Part shown: positions 1-8,680 of the stretch, in pieces
Numbering within the stretch: position 1 is the first letter of the stretch
Layout: every line of letters begins with the position of its first letter
Assembly (NCBI GenBank): GCA_023159155.1
Contig: JAJNNX010000068.1
Location: forward strand, 62,001-126,000
DNA from: Ustulina deusta
Lineage: Eukaryota; Ascomycota; Sordariomycetes; Xylariales; Xylariaceae
DNA: 64,000 nt
Direction: 5' to 3'
The notes under the pieces: generated by a model
The model's input: the letters and a program-made list of their open reading frames with translations, nothing else
Databases searched by the model: none
Told to the model about the DNA's origin: nothing
Program-made: the position numbers and the translations under genes

Positions 1-102
1 GCGAGGCCACCGGCTCGCCTTCCTATCCCCCACACAGAAGCGTACTGCCGAGGATCCATCGCGGCCTACACCCGAGGTCTTCCGGACACTCACGATCCCG
101 GC

Positions 103-357
103 TTAATTGATCTCGTCAGCTAGCTCCCTTGTCTTCGACGCTATCCCCCGGCTACGCCTGGTTGGGGTGTGGGGAAGCAGTGGTGTCTCAGCTTCCCCGT
201 AGTTTTCGATGATGGATTGCATACTATCCTTTTTCGAGTGTACCCCGTGATGCAACTGGGCTTCTGTCCAGGCCATTGCGTTTGACAAGCCCCACGCACT
301 ATGAGCTCGGCGGCGATGACATCCTCCATTGGAGTTGAAATTGACCGAGTTTGGCAT
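103..357 (-). CDS. Small ORF at left edge, unknown, possibly broken gene
   Basis: This is an 84-codon frame starting with ATG at 357 and stopped by TAA at 103-105. I do not recognise it. It is rich in Arg, Ser and His, has no hydrophobic segment and shows no domain. After the TAA the same frame stays open for the remaining 34 codons to the window edge, and a GTGAGT donor-like sequence lies about 10 nt past the stop. It could therefore be a complete small protein, an exon of a gene continuing to the left with a nonsense change, or chance. No convincing donor precedes the stop. Confidence that it is a real coding exon is low. Confidence 0.2.
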   Translation of the reverse strand: MPNSVNFNSNGGCHRRRAHSAWGLSNAMAWTEAQLHHGVHSKKDSMQSIIENYGEAETPLLPHTPTRRSRGIASKTRELADEIN

Positions 358-722
358 TGACTCCGTTTCCCGTGCTTTTTATATGGACCGTATGTCAATG
401 ATTACCACATATACCTACGATTAGGCAAACACGTCATGAATCGTACATAGCAGTATCAAGTAGAAAAAAATAAAACACCAAGGGGACATTCAAAATTGGG
501 AAGCTGGTAACTTGAATGATTGGTGAAATACGAGACGGAGTAGACTAAGACAAGCACAGCTGAAACCTTCGCTAGTTTTCGCCCTTATCAGTAGCTTAGC
601 CTTAACTGCATCAATGACTGCTACGGCTCCAAGATGTGAATTAATCCTATGCCGAGGAATTACATTCGCTTATCGATATCCATCATGTTCGGCCCATTCC
701 ATGCGTGCTTTCCGTCCTCATC
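358..722. other. Intergenic, upstream of PARG gene
   Basis: No gene is seen. The stretch carries two isolated GATA-type hexamers on the minus strand, TTATCA at 585-590 and TTATCG at 670-675. Neither matches the extended ATCWGATAA form, so they are weak evidence for regulation. This is the presumed promoter of the PARG gene. Confidence 0.4.
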
Positions 723-2126
723 ATGACCACTAGCGGCGCAGTGAGATACCTCCTCCCTTGCTCTGCATCCTTCAAATGTTTCGATCGCTTCAGCATCCTC
801 GACGACCTTGATCTAGGAGAGCTTGAGGACGCAGACGGCCAAGTGCCTTTCTGGCATGTCTTTACCACACTACTCGGCTCCCCCGTGGAGACACCAACTC
901 AGCTAGTCGTACTCCTCGACACCATCGCCGTCACCGTCCGTGGAACTTCGGGGCCGGCAGGAGACTACCAGCTCCTCAAGTGCTTCATCAACGATTCCCA
1001 GCCCGCATTCTGCGACGCATATTGGCCTTTGATAGTCCAGCTTGCCCTCGAGCTTCCACGGCATTTCCCCAGCGGAAGCCTGCGGATTCTCGGCGCCGAC
1101 GGTTCACCCTCTCCCCTAACGCTAAGCAGACGCGAGACAGCGTGTCTCATCGTCCACCAGTTCCTCTGCACGCTGCGTGCCCCAGCTTGGAGAGAAGACT
1201 TCTTCGACTTCAGCATCTGGTACGCCTCAGGCCAACGCCACGAGCAAGCGTGCAGGATCTATCTAGTTTGTCTGTTCGCCTACCTGGGGACCTTTCTGCC
1301 TTCTTCGAATCGACGGCATGATGATTGGTACATCACTTACACCCTAGTAACCGCCGAGCCAGGTTACGCTACATTAGGTTCGTCGCAAGCAGCTCTTAGC
1401 CCGATCGAGATCGTGCTCGCAGAAAGCTACCAGACGTCCCCCGTGCAACTCGGCCTGCCCTCTGGCGCAGCCGTCGTCTCCGCAAACCGTTACATAGGCT
1501 TCGGCCAATCCGCGACGCAGGAAGAAGTCCACGTCGGAAGCTCGCCGGAGGCTTGCCCGGCTGTTCTGTTCACCCCGCCACTTGGGAGGCACCAGGTTCT
1601 CGTGGTAAGGGGTGCAGAGGCCGTGCTCAACATCGCCGGGCAGCGACGGGATATCACGGCCAGAGCGCAGGACGTGGGGGTGTCTGTGGACTGGCGTCAA
1701 CGCACAATGTTGTTTATGGATGCGTTAGAACTTGACGCCGAAGATGACCAGAGCGGTCTGCCAGACCTCACACCTGAGAATCTTACCAGAGAGGTAAATA
1801 AAGCCGCTATTGCGTTCTCTTCAGGGGTATACGAAGTTGTCTGTAGTCCGCTCTGGGGATGTGGTGCTTTCGGAGGGGACCCCTTTGTCAAAGTCGCGGT
1901 GCTGTGGTGCGCCGCTTCCGTTGCGCATACGTCTCTGAAGATTATATGCGACCGCGAGTTGCAGGAGCTCGTCTCCTCTTTGAACAGTCTTGTCGCAGCA
2001 GTGGGGAGACGACTAGAGACGGCCCAGGACCTGATGGGGCTCCTTCGGTCTGTCCCTAGAAACACTGCGAGACTGGCGACCCTTGACTGGATGGTACAAC
2101 GACTAGCATTGGAGGCTAGGGATTGA
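723..2126 (+). CDS. Poly(ADP-ribose) glycohydrolase (PARG) family protein
   Basis: PARG removes ADP-ribose units from poly(ADP-ribose) on proteins, usually in nucleus or cytoplasm. The gene is one uninterrupted frame. I take the ATG at 723 (467 aa), because it leaves the N-terminal family block YLLPCS near the start; an upstream in-frame ATG at 705 adds six residues. Seen: a helical block around residues 90-150 with LPRHFP and a Cys-Leu-Ile-Val-His stretch typical of the family; the signature loop with GFG at 259-261 and the catalytic pair in QEE at 266-268; and WGCGAFGGD at 378-386, a near-exact family motif. The animal signature has GGG and a longer spacer before QEE; here it is GFG with four residues between. 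I believe several fungal homologues share this form, but cannot check. No signal peptide or membrane segment. The gene converges on sidA, with about 1.06 kb between the stops. Catalytic activity is inferred from the intact QEE. Confidence 0.85.
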   Translation: MTTSGAVRYLLPCSASFKCFDRFSILDDLDLGELEDADGQVPFWHVFTTLLGSPVETPTQLVVLLDTIAVTVRGTSGPAGDYQLLKCFINDSQPAFCDAYWPLIVQLALELPRHFPSGSLRILGADGSPSPLTLSRRETACLIVHQFLCTLRAPAWREDFFDFSIWYASGQRHEQACRIYLVCLFAYLGTFLPSSNRRHDDWYITYTLVTAEPGYATLGSSQAALSPIEIVLAESYQTSPVQLGLPSGAAVVSANRYIGFGQSATQEEVHVGSSPEACPAVLFTPPLGRHQVLVVRGAEAVLNIAGQRRDITARAQDVGVSVDWRQRTMLFMDALELDAEDDQSGLPDLTPENLTREVNKAAIAFSSGVYEVVCSPLWGCGAFGGDPFVKVAVLWCAASVAHTSLKIICDRELQELVSSLNSLVAAVGRRLETAQDLMGLLRSVPRNTARLATLDWMVQRLALEARD

Positions 2127-3185
2127 TAAGATCGCATACTTCAGCATTGTGTGGACCGAAAAACTCGGTTTATCGTACCGAACACGTGTATTATTATTCG
2201 TGTGTGATCAGAGACGCCCGGTATTGAGCAGTGAAAACGGAATAGGTCTCGCAATATATTTTAGAAGGCTGTAGATGTCGTCACTGAACCGTTCTAGAAC
2301 CGTATGCCGACCGGAGATTTCAATAGCTCACCTTCGCATTCACGCCGCATGTCTTGGTGATTGATAAAAATGTCGCCGCACCCCATTGTCATCTTCTGTA
2401 TCTGCGCTCAGATATAAGCGCCGACAATAGTGTCTTCTTGCAAGATCGGGATCAAAAACCTAAGCGGAATAGTATATAATGCTCAATATGTAAAGTCGGA
2501 GTTTTTGTGTTGCCTACCAATGTATAGAAATAGGGGTAGCGCTCGCGGTTGGTAGAGGGCACACGTGGGTAGTATTCATCTTGGGTTCTACGCCAGACAT
2601 GGCGCTCAACACCATTGGGAGCTTCTCGGGGTTAGAAGGCATACGTCCGCAATAATGAATTTTAATAAGTCACTTCTATAAGAAGGGCGAGTTGGCACGC
2701 TACGCATAGTATTAGCAGTGGTTGATAAGTTCAGGGTTCCAACATTCTAAGTCTCGATCTCAAAATCGTGGTAATGGAGTAGTACACCATGGAGTACATT
2801 CATATCGTATTGAGATGAGTAGTGGTCCTAGTGTTGGAACTTGGATAGAGTTAAGGACCTGGAATCCACCATGGGATCCCTACATACAGGTACGCAGCGC
2901 TCCTCGTACCTCCCGACAATCGCTGTCATATGAGTAAACAAAAAGGAAGTTCAGTGACATAATATAGATATTATGCATGCTTTTAAGTAGTTCATAAAAG
3001 CCACTGAGATGAACCCTCAATAGGGCTTGGAACAGTGTCCCCAGGGATGGGGGAAAATGATGAACCTTTTCTCTATGCATCTTCTCGCAGCAGTCGAAAT
3101 GCACTGCAATTCAACTTCTGCTGTTCCCTTTTCAAAATTCTGACGTGAAGCCACTCGCCATTTTCCCCATTCCCGTATGCGTCTC
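2127..3185. other. Convergent intergenic region PARG/sidA
   Basis: This lies between two convergent stop codons. No gene could be supported; the short frames here have no recognisable features. One TGATAA hexamer sits at 2723-2728. The stretch probably holds the two 3' untranslated regions and terminators. Confidence 0.4.
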
Positions 3186-4928
3186 TCATTTCTTCTCGTG
3201 AGCTCCAAAGACCGAATCAACAATCTCTTGGGATCTAACAGCAAGGATAGATAACAATGTGTCGCTCAGCTACACGCTACTCGTTAGACTCGGTCGAATT
3301 TACAGTGCGGTAATGCAGATGAACTTACTCCGTGGGTTCCCTCGCAGCATCCTTGAAGCCAGATACCAGAGCCCGACGCAACCTTTCCGGGGGCGAATTG
3401 GACGCCGTAGTCGCGACTGACATTGACAGGGCGACCCCTGACGTTGGCATTGTAGCTTTTGGGTTGGGGTCCCTCCGGTTCCACCACATTGATTAGCTCG
3501 GGGCTTTCGGGAAGCAGGTCGGCGACATCTTCCATCATAGTCAGATGGGCCTGTCTCTGGTAGCCTGTGGCGGCGATGACAAGATCGCAGTCGAAGATTT
3601 CGTCTACGTCCGACTTCTCGTAGACGCCCTCTTGATGGCCGTTCACTGCGCTGAGAGGCCGTACCATCAACCTTATTTTGTCGCCATCGGATTCAACCCC
3701 TACGATGGTGGTAGATCCCAAGATGCGGTGAGGCCATTTCTTGTTATCCCTTCCCAGGTCTCGCTGCTGATCGTACATGCGCTCGTACAAGTGCTCGATC
3801 AGCTCTAATCGAACAACTCCGTAGTTTGTGCTCCGGGCATCTCCTAAGAGAGATCGCCGAAGCTCGCTAGGCCGTGAGTATAGTTCGTCGACGTAAGAAG
3901 GGTTGAATATTGAGTTTACACTGTCAAGGGTAAGCAACAATTTCATTTGAATTTCGGTCGAAGGTTGGTGGCGTCGAGAGCCGGACCGATTCCGAGGTGT
4001 GGGATCACACTCACAATGGAGAATCATCACTGGGCTTGAGAAACTCAGAGCGCATTATCAGTGCTGTCTGTGAGTTGGGATATAAATTCTGTATATTGTT
4101 AAATATCTCTGCTGCACTCTGTCCGGCACCAACAACAGCTACACGGTATGGCGCATCTCGTCGGTTCAATATCTGAGGAACGAGGTGTGCGTATTGAGAG
4201 GAGTGGACGACTTTAGGATGGCTGGAGGGTAGGCACTTGGGAATCGATGGTTGCCCACCGATGGCAAATAGTACGTTCCTGGCTGTGTGTGTGACGACAA
4301 CACCCGTTTTAACATTTCTAGAGGTGACAGTAAAGTTCGAAACTGGTTCGGCGGCCGTCTGCTGTGATGAAACCGATATGACCTCACTGCCGTATCGCAC
4401 GACGTCATCGAAGGAGCTAGCGCACCAGCGAAGATAATCCTCGTACTCAACCCGTGCGGGCAGGAATGTGTTTAGGTTGGTGAACTCAACTAGTCGACCG
4501 TTCAAGTGTAGGTAGTTCAAGAAGGTGAACTTAGAAGTCGGATCTCTCAAGGATGCCATGTCCTTGATGAAAGAGATCTGCATCTTGGCTCCTGGTAAGA
4601 GCATGCCAGCATGCCAGGCAAATCGCGGCTGTTTCTCCAAGAAAAGGACTTTTGGGGATGTTGACGCATGGGCCCCCGGTAGCTTTCCCGCCTCAATTGA
4701 ATCGTGAAGAGCCACAGCGACGGCAAGGCTAGCTGGACCAAAGCCGATACAGATGAGATCATGCACTTCGGTGGAGGGTGTGGGCTTTAGTTTAGAGACG
4801 ATGCTCCGCCGCGCGCCGTTCACGACAGGTTCGTTCACAACATTCTGGCCGGAATATCCTCGCTCGCTATTCGAGGCAGCGTGATGATCGTCGTCCGCAA
4901 GACTATGAGGTGCCATGATTCCGAGCAC
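3186..4928 (-). CDS. sidA: L-ornithine N5-monooxygenase (siderophore biosynthesis)
   Basis: This FAD- and NADPH-dependent enzyme hydroxylates the side-chain nitrogen of L-ornithine, the first committed step of hydroxamate siderophore synthesis. Exons: 4928-4015, 3920-3329, 3269-3186; introns of 94 and 59 nt have GTGAGT/CAG and GTAAGT/TAG ends. The total is 529 codons plus stop, close to family length. The first junction rebuilds DDSPFVNSIFNP and the second rebuilds [18 protein letters not shown] at the C-terminus. Without the last splice the frame ends early at 3284. Motifs: FAD-binding GFGPAS at 62-67, NADPH-binding GAGQSA at 267-272, and the C-terminal ATGY motif at 422-425. There is no targeting signal apart from a low-complexity N-terminus of about 50 residues. 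ATG alternatives are 4928 and 4916. It is divergent from the NRPS at 8681 across a promoter with four ATCWGATAA sites, so iron repression is inferred. Pairing of this gene with a ferrichrome-type synthetase is common in fungi. Confidence 0.95.
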
Positions 4929-5823
4929 TACTGTTGTTGCGTCTTGTTAGGTTGCTCGTGTGGACGAGAAGGAGACAGCTGTGTTGCCAGTATCTAGGTA
5001 TGTTAGCTAATATACTAGGTGATCAGAACGTGATTCACATATTCTAGGAAATATTGAGGAAATATTGAGCGTGATACTAACATTGGATTGACGGGGGGGA
5101 GATCACCAAGTTAGGTACTGGGTAGAAGAGATCTTGGTGAGACGTGATACATGACACAACAGTAAAGTGAGGCGACGTACCAAACTAGCGGGTAGACAGC
5201 CAGAGAAGTGGGAGATCTGCCAGGACTTCAAATTTGCTGGTCGGTGAAGGTCAATCCTATTATACCCCGAAGACAGCTGGAAGACCCATATGCCGTTGTC
5301 ACCTACATGTACTCTTCCAGCCCGTAGTGCAATCTAGTACCAGCCGGGAAAGTCTCAGGGGGGAGACTTGAGTATGGCGAAGGGAGTCGGGTGGAGAATG
5401 AAAACGCTGCTCTATTACAGATCTGTCGTATGCATCGTGGAACATGTTCTAGGTAGCGCCAGGGAACGACTAGGAAAGAGTCAAGAGCGACGGGGTTGGC
5501 CGGAGTAGCGTATGTATTACATTTTGCAAACCGCGCCTTAAGCATCGGGATGGATAGACATCTTGGAAACGGAACTCCATCCTTCATAGTAACTAGCCTC
5601 CTCAGTAGGCAAGCGATCTACCCACTTTAGCGAGAGCGCGTATATTCGTAAGTGGGTGCGGCCGTCACTGTGTATAGACTACGAATTCCATCCATAAGTT
5701 GATGGCTAGATTTGAGGAGGCGGATCATCTCTCTCTCATTTATTTGCGTACTTATCTGGTTTTGCGCACATGTTATATGCAGACGAGTCCTTTCTATTTT
5801 CATCACTTCCTCGTTAACTGTCT

Positions 5824-5832
5824 ATCTGATAA
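5824..5832 (+). promoter_or_regulatory. Iron-GATA repressor site ATCTGATAA
   Basis: The sequence ATCTGATAA matches exactly the ATCWGATAA consensus reported for SreA/Urbs1/Fep1-type GATA repressors of siderophore genes. It lies about 0.9 kb upstream of the sidA start and 2.85 kb upstream of the NRPS start. Function is inferred from the match and context. Confidence 0.65.
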
Positions 5833-5984
5833 CAGCCAGCGGTTAAAGGTGTTTCTGAGCGAATTGACCCGGGTCGAGGGGGGAGAGGGAGAGGCATACT
5901 CGAAACTAGAGACGATGCGTATCACCATGATGCAGCCAAGAGGGGTGCGTCAAGGGTTGGTGGCGACATCGGCATTATCATCGG

Positions 5985-5993
5985 ATCAGATAA
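5985..5993 (+). promoter_or_regulatory. Iron-GATA repressor site ATCAGATAA
   Basis: Exact ATCWGATAA match, 153 nt from the previous site. A second core hexamer, TTATCA, lies just upstream at 5975-5980, so two GATA cores stand within 20 nt, an arrangement typical of SreA targets. Confidence 0.65.
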
Positions 5994-6826
5994 GATGAGT
6001 CTGCATGGAGCTAACTTACACTAAGTTGCCGTAGCGACGATGACGAGGTTTGGGGAGTATTATTGGTGGCATATGAATTTTCATCACCCAATTCTACCAC
6101 CATCTCCACCATTTCAGGCAAATCGCGCATCCATGGTCACTCACGTTGGGATTGCCCCCACGGGACGGGTGAACGGACTCTCAATCGAAGAACGGCACGC
6201 ACTAGTGAAAGGGCAACTTCACCGTTCAAGCGAAGGTGTCGGCATACTCAAGACAGAGTCGCCCGAAAGTTCAGCTTCGCCGATCGACATGCCCTGCTGA
6301 TGTCCTCCATTTTGCGGGTTGTAATAGATTCCTGGTTGGCGGGTCCGGAGATTGACTTCACAAACGACCAGTGGGCGGCTGGGTACTGCGAAGAAAAGTT
6401 TGCGGCTCAATTCCTCGTAGATCGACAGGGAACGCCGCCATCTCGAGAAGAGAATTGTCATGGAAATGGAAGATGAAGTGGGGCTGGACTAGAGTGGTTC
6501 GGAATAGGGAGGTATCATGAACCCGCTATCCCACGTGATGAATATACTGCCTCGGTAGTGTACCGATGGGTACTTACTTAAGTACATTCCTAACTTAGTG
6601 TATGTTAGAAGTTCAACGTGAATCCTCCCAGGTCCTTACCTACCTGCCTAGTACAGTCGACACCGTTCATTATCGACCTCGACGGAGGACCCCGAATTCA
6701 TAATACCTACACTACGCTAGAGTCACTGGTGCTTGCCTCCTAATTAGCGGAGATGTGGCAGAAAACTGGCTAACCTAGGATCTGCCTAGGGCAAGCCAAA
6801 AACAGAGCTTAATCTCAACTTCCAGC

Positions 6827-6835
6827 TTATCAGAT
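6827..6835 (-). promoter_or_regulatory. Iron-GATA repressor site ATCTGATAA
   Basis: On the plus strand this reads TTATCAGAT, the reverse complement of ATCTGATAA. It is an exact consensus match, 65 nt from the next site. Confidence 0.6.
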
Positions 6836-6899
6836 CTTACGGGATTTACTGACCCTTGTCCAAGTGCCCACATTAATTTGGCGATTGACGATGAAAATT

Positions 6900-6908
6900 T
6901 TATCTGAT
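6900..6908 (-). promoter_or_regulatory. Iron-GATA repressor site ATCAGATAA
   Basis: On the plus strand this reads TTATCTGAT, the reverse complement of ATCAGATAA. It is the fourth exact match in the divergent region and pairs with the site at 6827-6835. The NRPS start is about 1.77 kb downstream. Confidence 0.6.
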
Positions 6909-8104
6909 GATCAGATTAGATCGGGTCGGGACCTTGGATGGAACCATATTGCATGGTATGACACCGGGATGGCCCAACTATTGCCGGGGTCTTCTGGAAC
7001 TATCGGAGCAGGTTTGTCAAGGAAGAAGGTCGCTCCAAGCGAGAAGAGGAAATTAGTCGACTGGTTTGCGCCACAACTTCGTTCTCCAGTATTAGGATTG
7101 ATGCATAATATCTCGAGCTATGAATTGCCGTAGCCGATTCGGAGCCATGATGTGGAGAGGCTTTGGGACCTATTTTCATATACACGTGTACCTCATGCGA
7201 CTCCTGAGTAATCAAGTCACAAAAGACCCTCTGAAGCTGGTACACCTAGTCTTTTGGCATTGATGATGCTGTGCTAGCGATTTTATTCTTGTTGGCCTGA
7301 ATAAAAATCTAGCCTATTCTGTCAAAGTATAGCACTATCAGAGGGTTGGATTGTTCCATGGTGAAGCTCGATACCGAGGCCATATTTGCGCTCCGTAGTC
7401 TGTACTCACTATATTCGAGAGTTTTTCAACCACACGGATTCCTGGCGTAACTGGGGTTGAATAAAATATGACATAGAGCATATGAGCCACCTTGCGTCAG
7501 TTGCTTGTGGGGTATATTGATCTAGCTAGCTAAATATAGCGCAGAGGTACACCCTCGAGTAGACCTGTAGAGTCGTAGGTTCCTATGTAACCTGCATAGC
7601 TTAACAGGCTTATAAAGCATGATTGGTTCATTTGGGCACTAGTGTATTATTCTCTCATCGGTTATGTTCGCTTGTCTCCACGTACTAGGTACTCCGATTT
7701 GCATTTGTACCTCCCGCCTTGGGTGATTAGGAGTTCACATACCGTAATTATATGTAGGTATCACCTAACCTCTATCCTAACTGCCTTAGGTAGGCAGATG
7801 TGTACCACTGCCTAGGTACAGCACAAAGGTAGATGAATCGCGAAACCGCATACATCCAAAGACAACAGGTACCCAGGTATTTTCCAAGTTCCTTACTTGA
7901 TAGTAAAGGCGCCATAGCGAGCCAAGGAGATCATATTAAAGAACCAACTGATACCATATGCAGCACATGGTTTTTATTAAAACAGCCCTTTAAGCAGCGG
8001 CGTGCAGATAAAGATAGTTGCGAATAGGCCGAGTAGCCAGCATCAGCTGTAGGATTTATGAGTGCTCCTTGATGTCTTAGCATCTTGTCACAACAACAGC
8101 CAAA

Positions 8105-8225
8105 AAGATTAGCTTATTGTTTTAATTACCAGGTGAATTTCTTTTATATAATTTGTTGGGAGTTTATTGTTCTATAATTATGTAATAATTTATACAACAA
8201 TAAGTGGTTTTGGAAGTATGGACAT
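8105..8225. other. AT-rich block with inverted repeat
   Basis: This is a sharply AT-rich stretch between more balanced sequence. It includes the inverted pair TTATTGTT (8164-8171) and AACAATAA (8196-8203), and another TTATTGTT nearby at about 8114. It could be a promoter nucleosome-free segment or debris of a small transposon. No function can be assigned. Confidence 0.3.
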
Positions 8226-8680
8226 GAGCTGTTGTGTGTAGTATGTAAGGGACTTTGAAAAGATAAATAACGCCCCCCTCCGAAGCCCCGCTAGTGCGCT
8301 ACTGTATCTACATGTAGACTAGGTAGGCAGTGTACTTCCAAGGTACTTACACACCCCCTCCCCGAGATCTGTTGTACCTCTGGAGAATACTCCTTATCCT
8401 CTGCTTTCCCCTCCTCCTCTAGTTTACTCTACCAAGCCACATAATTTTTCATTGCTCGTACCAGCTGTTAGACACTTTCTGATCCGTCTCTAGCACGTCT
8501 AGGCGGGATAACAGCAGGGAGTTCTATTTTTAAATTCGTCTCTATCAGCCCTATCCTATTATCGTCCCCGATACGATGCTGCATGTCGTGTCAGCTTCCT
8601 AACGTTTCACGAGTGTTGTCGCCGCCGAACCCGCTGTGTATGCTGTGAGGTGACGGCATTTCCGTCCCTCTACACACCTC

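Larger units (their letters stand above)
4929..8680. other. 3.7 kb divergent promoter region sidA/NRPS
   Basis: No gene could be supported. The longest frames (5303-5587 on -, 6063-6476 on +) lack domains, signal peptides or family motifs. The region holds four exact extended iron-GATA sites (listed separately), all between 5824 and 6908, which is roughly 0.9-2.0 kb from the sidA start and 1.8-2.9 kb from the NRPS start. It also has frequent TAGGTA/TACCTA motifs and an AT-rich block around 8105-8225. It is unusually long for a fungal promoter and may contain decayed mobile-element sequence. Confidence 0.5.

Noticed and set aside
3186..3284. sidA ending at 3284 without a third exon
   Set aside because: That reading loses the conserved C-terminus; the GTAAGT/TAG intron restores [16 protein letters not shown].
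6063..6476. 137-codon plus-strand ORF in the sidA/NRPS gap
   Set aside because: No domain, signal or codon pattern like the neighbours, and a competing frame overlaps it. Treated as chance or decayed DNA.
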